A program made the translations under genes and the position numbers. The notes below the pieces were generated by a model. It worked only from the letters and a program-made list of their open reading frames with translations. It had not been told where the DNA came from and did no database searches. A DNA stretch of 64,000 bases, taken from contig NC_087066.1 of assembly GCF_963678635.1 (NCBI RefSeq), forward strand, positions 58,918,312 through 58,982,311, read 5' to 3'. Shown here piece after piece: positions 63,153 through 64,000 of this stretch; position 1 is the stretch's first letter; each line of letters opens with the position of its first letter. This DNA comes from Symsagittifera roscoffensis (lineage: Eukaryota > Xenacoelomorpha > Acoela > Convolutidae).

Positions 63153-63705
63153 AAGGTTTAGGATGAGGGATGCAAAAAGTTGTTAGGTAATTTCTATTTT
63201 CTTAAACTGTTAGTCCTTACAATTTTTTGGTTAGCTTAGCCTGGGTCTTTTTGATCAGGGTTGGAGAGAAAAGTATATCGATTCCGAAGAATGATTTTTT
63301 TTACCTTCTCGTGGCTAGTCTAAACTAAGGTGTTAACTTACTTAATCTTACTTAGGGGTAGTGATTGTGTTCAAGGGTTGGAGAATAGTAAATCGATCCA
63401 CAAGGTTCAGGTATAATTAGAACGCAAGTAGTTCGTTAGATACTATTCTAAACTTACTAAGTCTAAGATTTATCCTGGGTCTGGTAAGAGGAGGGTTCAA
63501 GTGAAGGATGAATAACCGAAGTTCTTCACTGTTTATCTTAATTTGAATGGTTAGTTTTATTAAAAAATTTCTTTTAATCTTGGGTCTTTTGGAAGGATTG
63601 GATAGTGAATCGACGTTTGAGGTCGTTAGACACTTGCTAAGTGGGTGGGGGAGAACAAAATTGTTCTTTTCGATCCAAGGATAGGCCTTGATGATCAGGT
63701 TTTAA
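63153..63705 (-). promoter_or_regulatory. 5' leader (copy 3)
   Basis: Same three degenerate repeats (near 63260, 63377, 63594) and both donor-like AAGTAAG sites (near 63337-63352) as copy 1. The GATC hairpin motif at about 63672-63696 is duplicated just inside the LTR. Confidence 0.45.
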
Positions 63706-64000
63706 ATTTAGTGAAATAGAAAATTAATTAAGATCCAAGGATAAGCCTTGATGATCTGTTTTTTAAAATTAAGTGAATTTAAGTTTAAAATTGTCTAAAT
63801 TTATCTAAGAAAAAGATTTAGTTTTTTAATGATATTAGTGAGCTTATGATTGCTGTTATGTTTAGGTGATAAAGCTGGGACAACAGATGAATTTATGATT
63901 ACTAACAATGTATTGTCATGCTACTAATTTTTATTTTCATTTTCAATAAATATTTTTCAAACATGTTTTATATAAGAATGCAGAAATTAAGAAAACAATC
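63706..64000 (-). repeat. 5' LTR, copy 3 (partial, cut by window end)
   Basis: Matches the inner end of the copy 1 LTR (12836-13140). The inner boundary is approximate. Confidence 0.8.

Larger units (their letters stand above)
45884..64000 (-). mobile_element. Giant Ty3/Gypsy-type LTR retroelement, copy 3
   Basis: Same gene order as copies 1 and 2. The 5' LTR runs off the window at 64000; the 3' LTR keeps only about 408 bp at its U3 side (45884-46291). Gag-pol and env are frameshifted, while ORF B and ORF C are open and ORF F is open apart from its start codon. Confidence 0.93.

Overview
The window is AT-rich eukaryotic DNA, most likely from an invertebrate. I judge this from metazoan-type Ty3/Gypsy pol sequences, short introns with GTAAG donors and TTTTCAG-type acceptors, and a degenerate tRNA-Arg(UCG)-like sequence with an intact B box. 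I see no convincing single-copy host gene. About 80% of the window is three related copies of one very large LTR retroelement, all on the minus strand and head to tail: copy 1 (1-13952, its 3' end lies outside the window), copy 2 (18436-37676, both LTRs present, about 19.2 kb) and copy 3 (45884-64000, 5' LTR running off the window and 3' LTR truncated).

In element sense (right to left here) the order is: LTR of about 1.17 kb holding a conserved 77-codon ORF and a 28-bp palindrome; a repeat-bearing leader with splice-donor-like sites; ORF0 (155 aa, basic); gag-pol (one 2740-aa ORF, intact in copy 1); a conserved non-coding block; then a compact downstream array. That array is ORF X (50 codons, no ATG), ORF A and ORF B (small membrane proteins), ORF C (378-380 codons, no ATG, rich in S/T/P/Q), ORF D (envelope-like, signal peptide and membrane anchor) and ORF F (about 560 codons, unknown). 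The genes touch or overlap (TAAATG, ATGA, a 13-nt overlap). A conserved 84-nt putative intron follows the ORF F stop, then about 1.5 kb of conserved 3' non-coding sequence with two abutting 10-bp palindromes. This layout is much richer than a standard gag-pol-env element and is the main discovery candidate. Gag-pol would build particles, copy and integrate the element. The downstream array looks like an envelope/accessory module needing spliced RNAs or re-initiation. Every env copy is broken.

Between copies 1 and 2 (13953-18435) lies a 1.5-kb tandem duplication with (GT)n/poly-G tracts, a 99-bp exon-like segment, a tRNA-like remnant and clusters of GAGCGGTTT motifs in both orientations. Between copies 2 and 3 (37677-45883) lie a decayed plus-strand Ty3/Gypsy pol fragment (38990-42240) of a different lineage, a 200-base assembly gap (42246-42445), and AT-rich DNA with a 551-bp terminal-inverted-repeat element and an 89-bp hairpin element.
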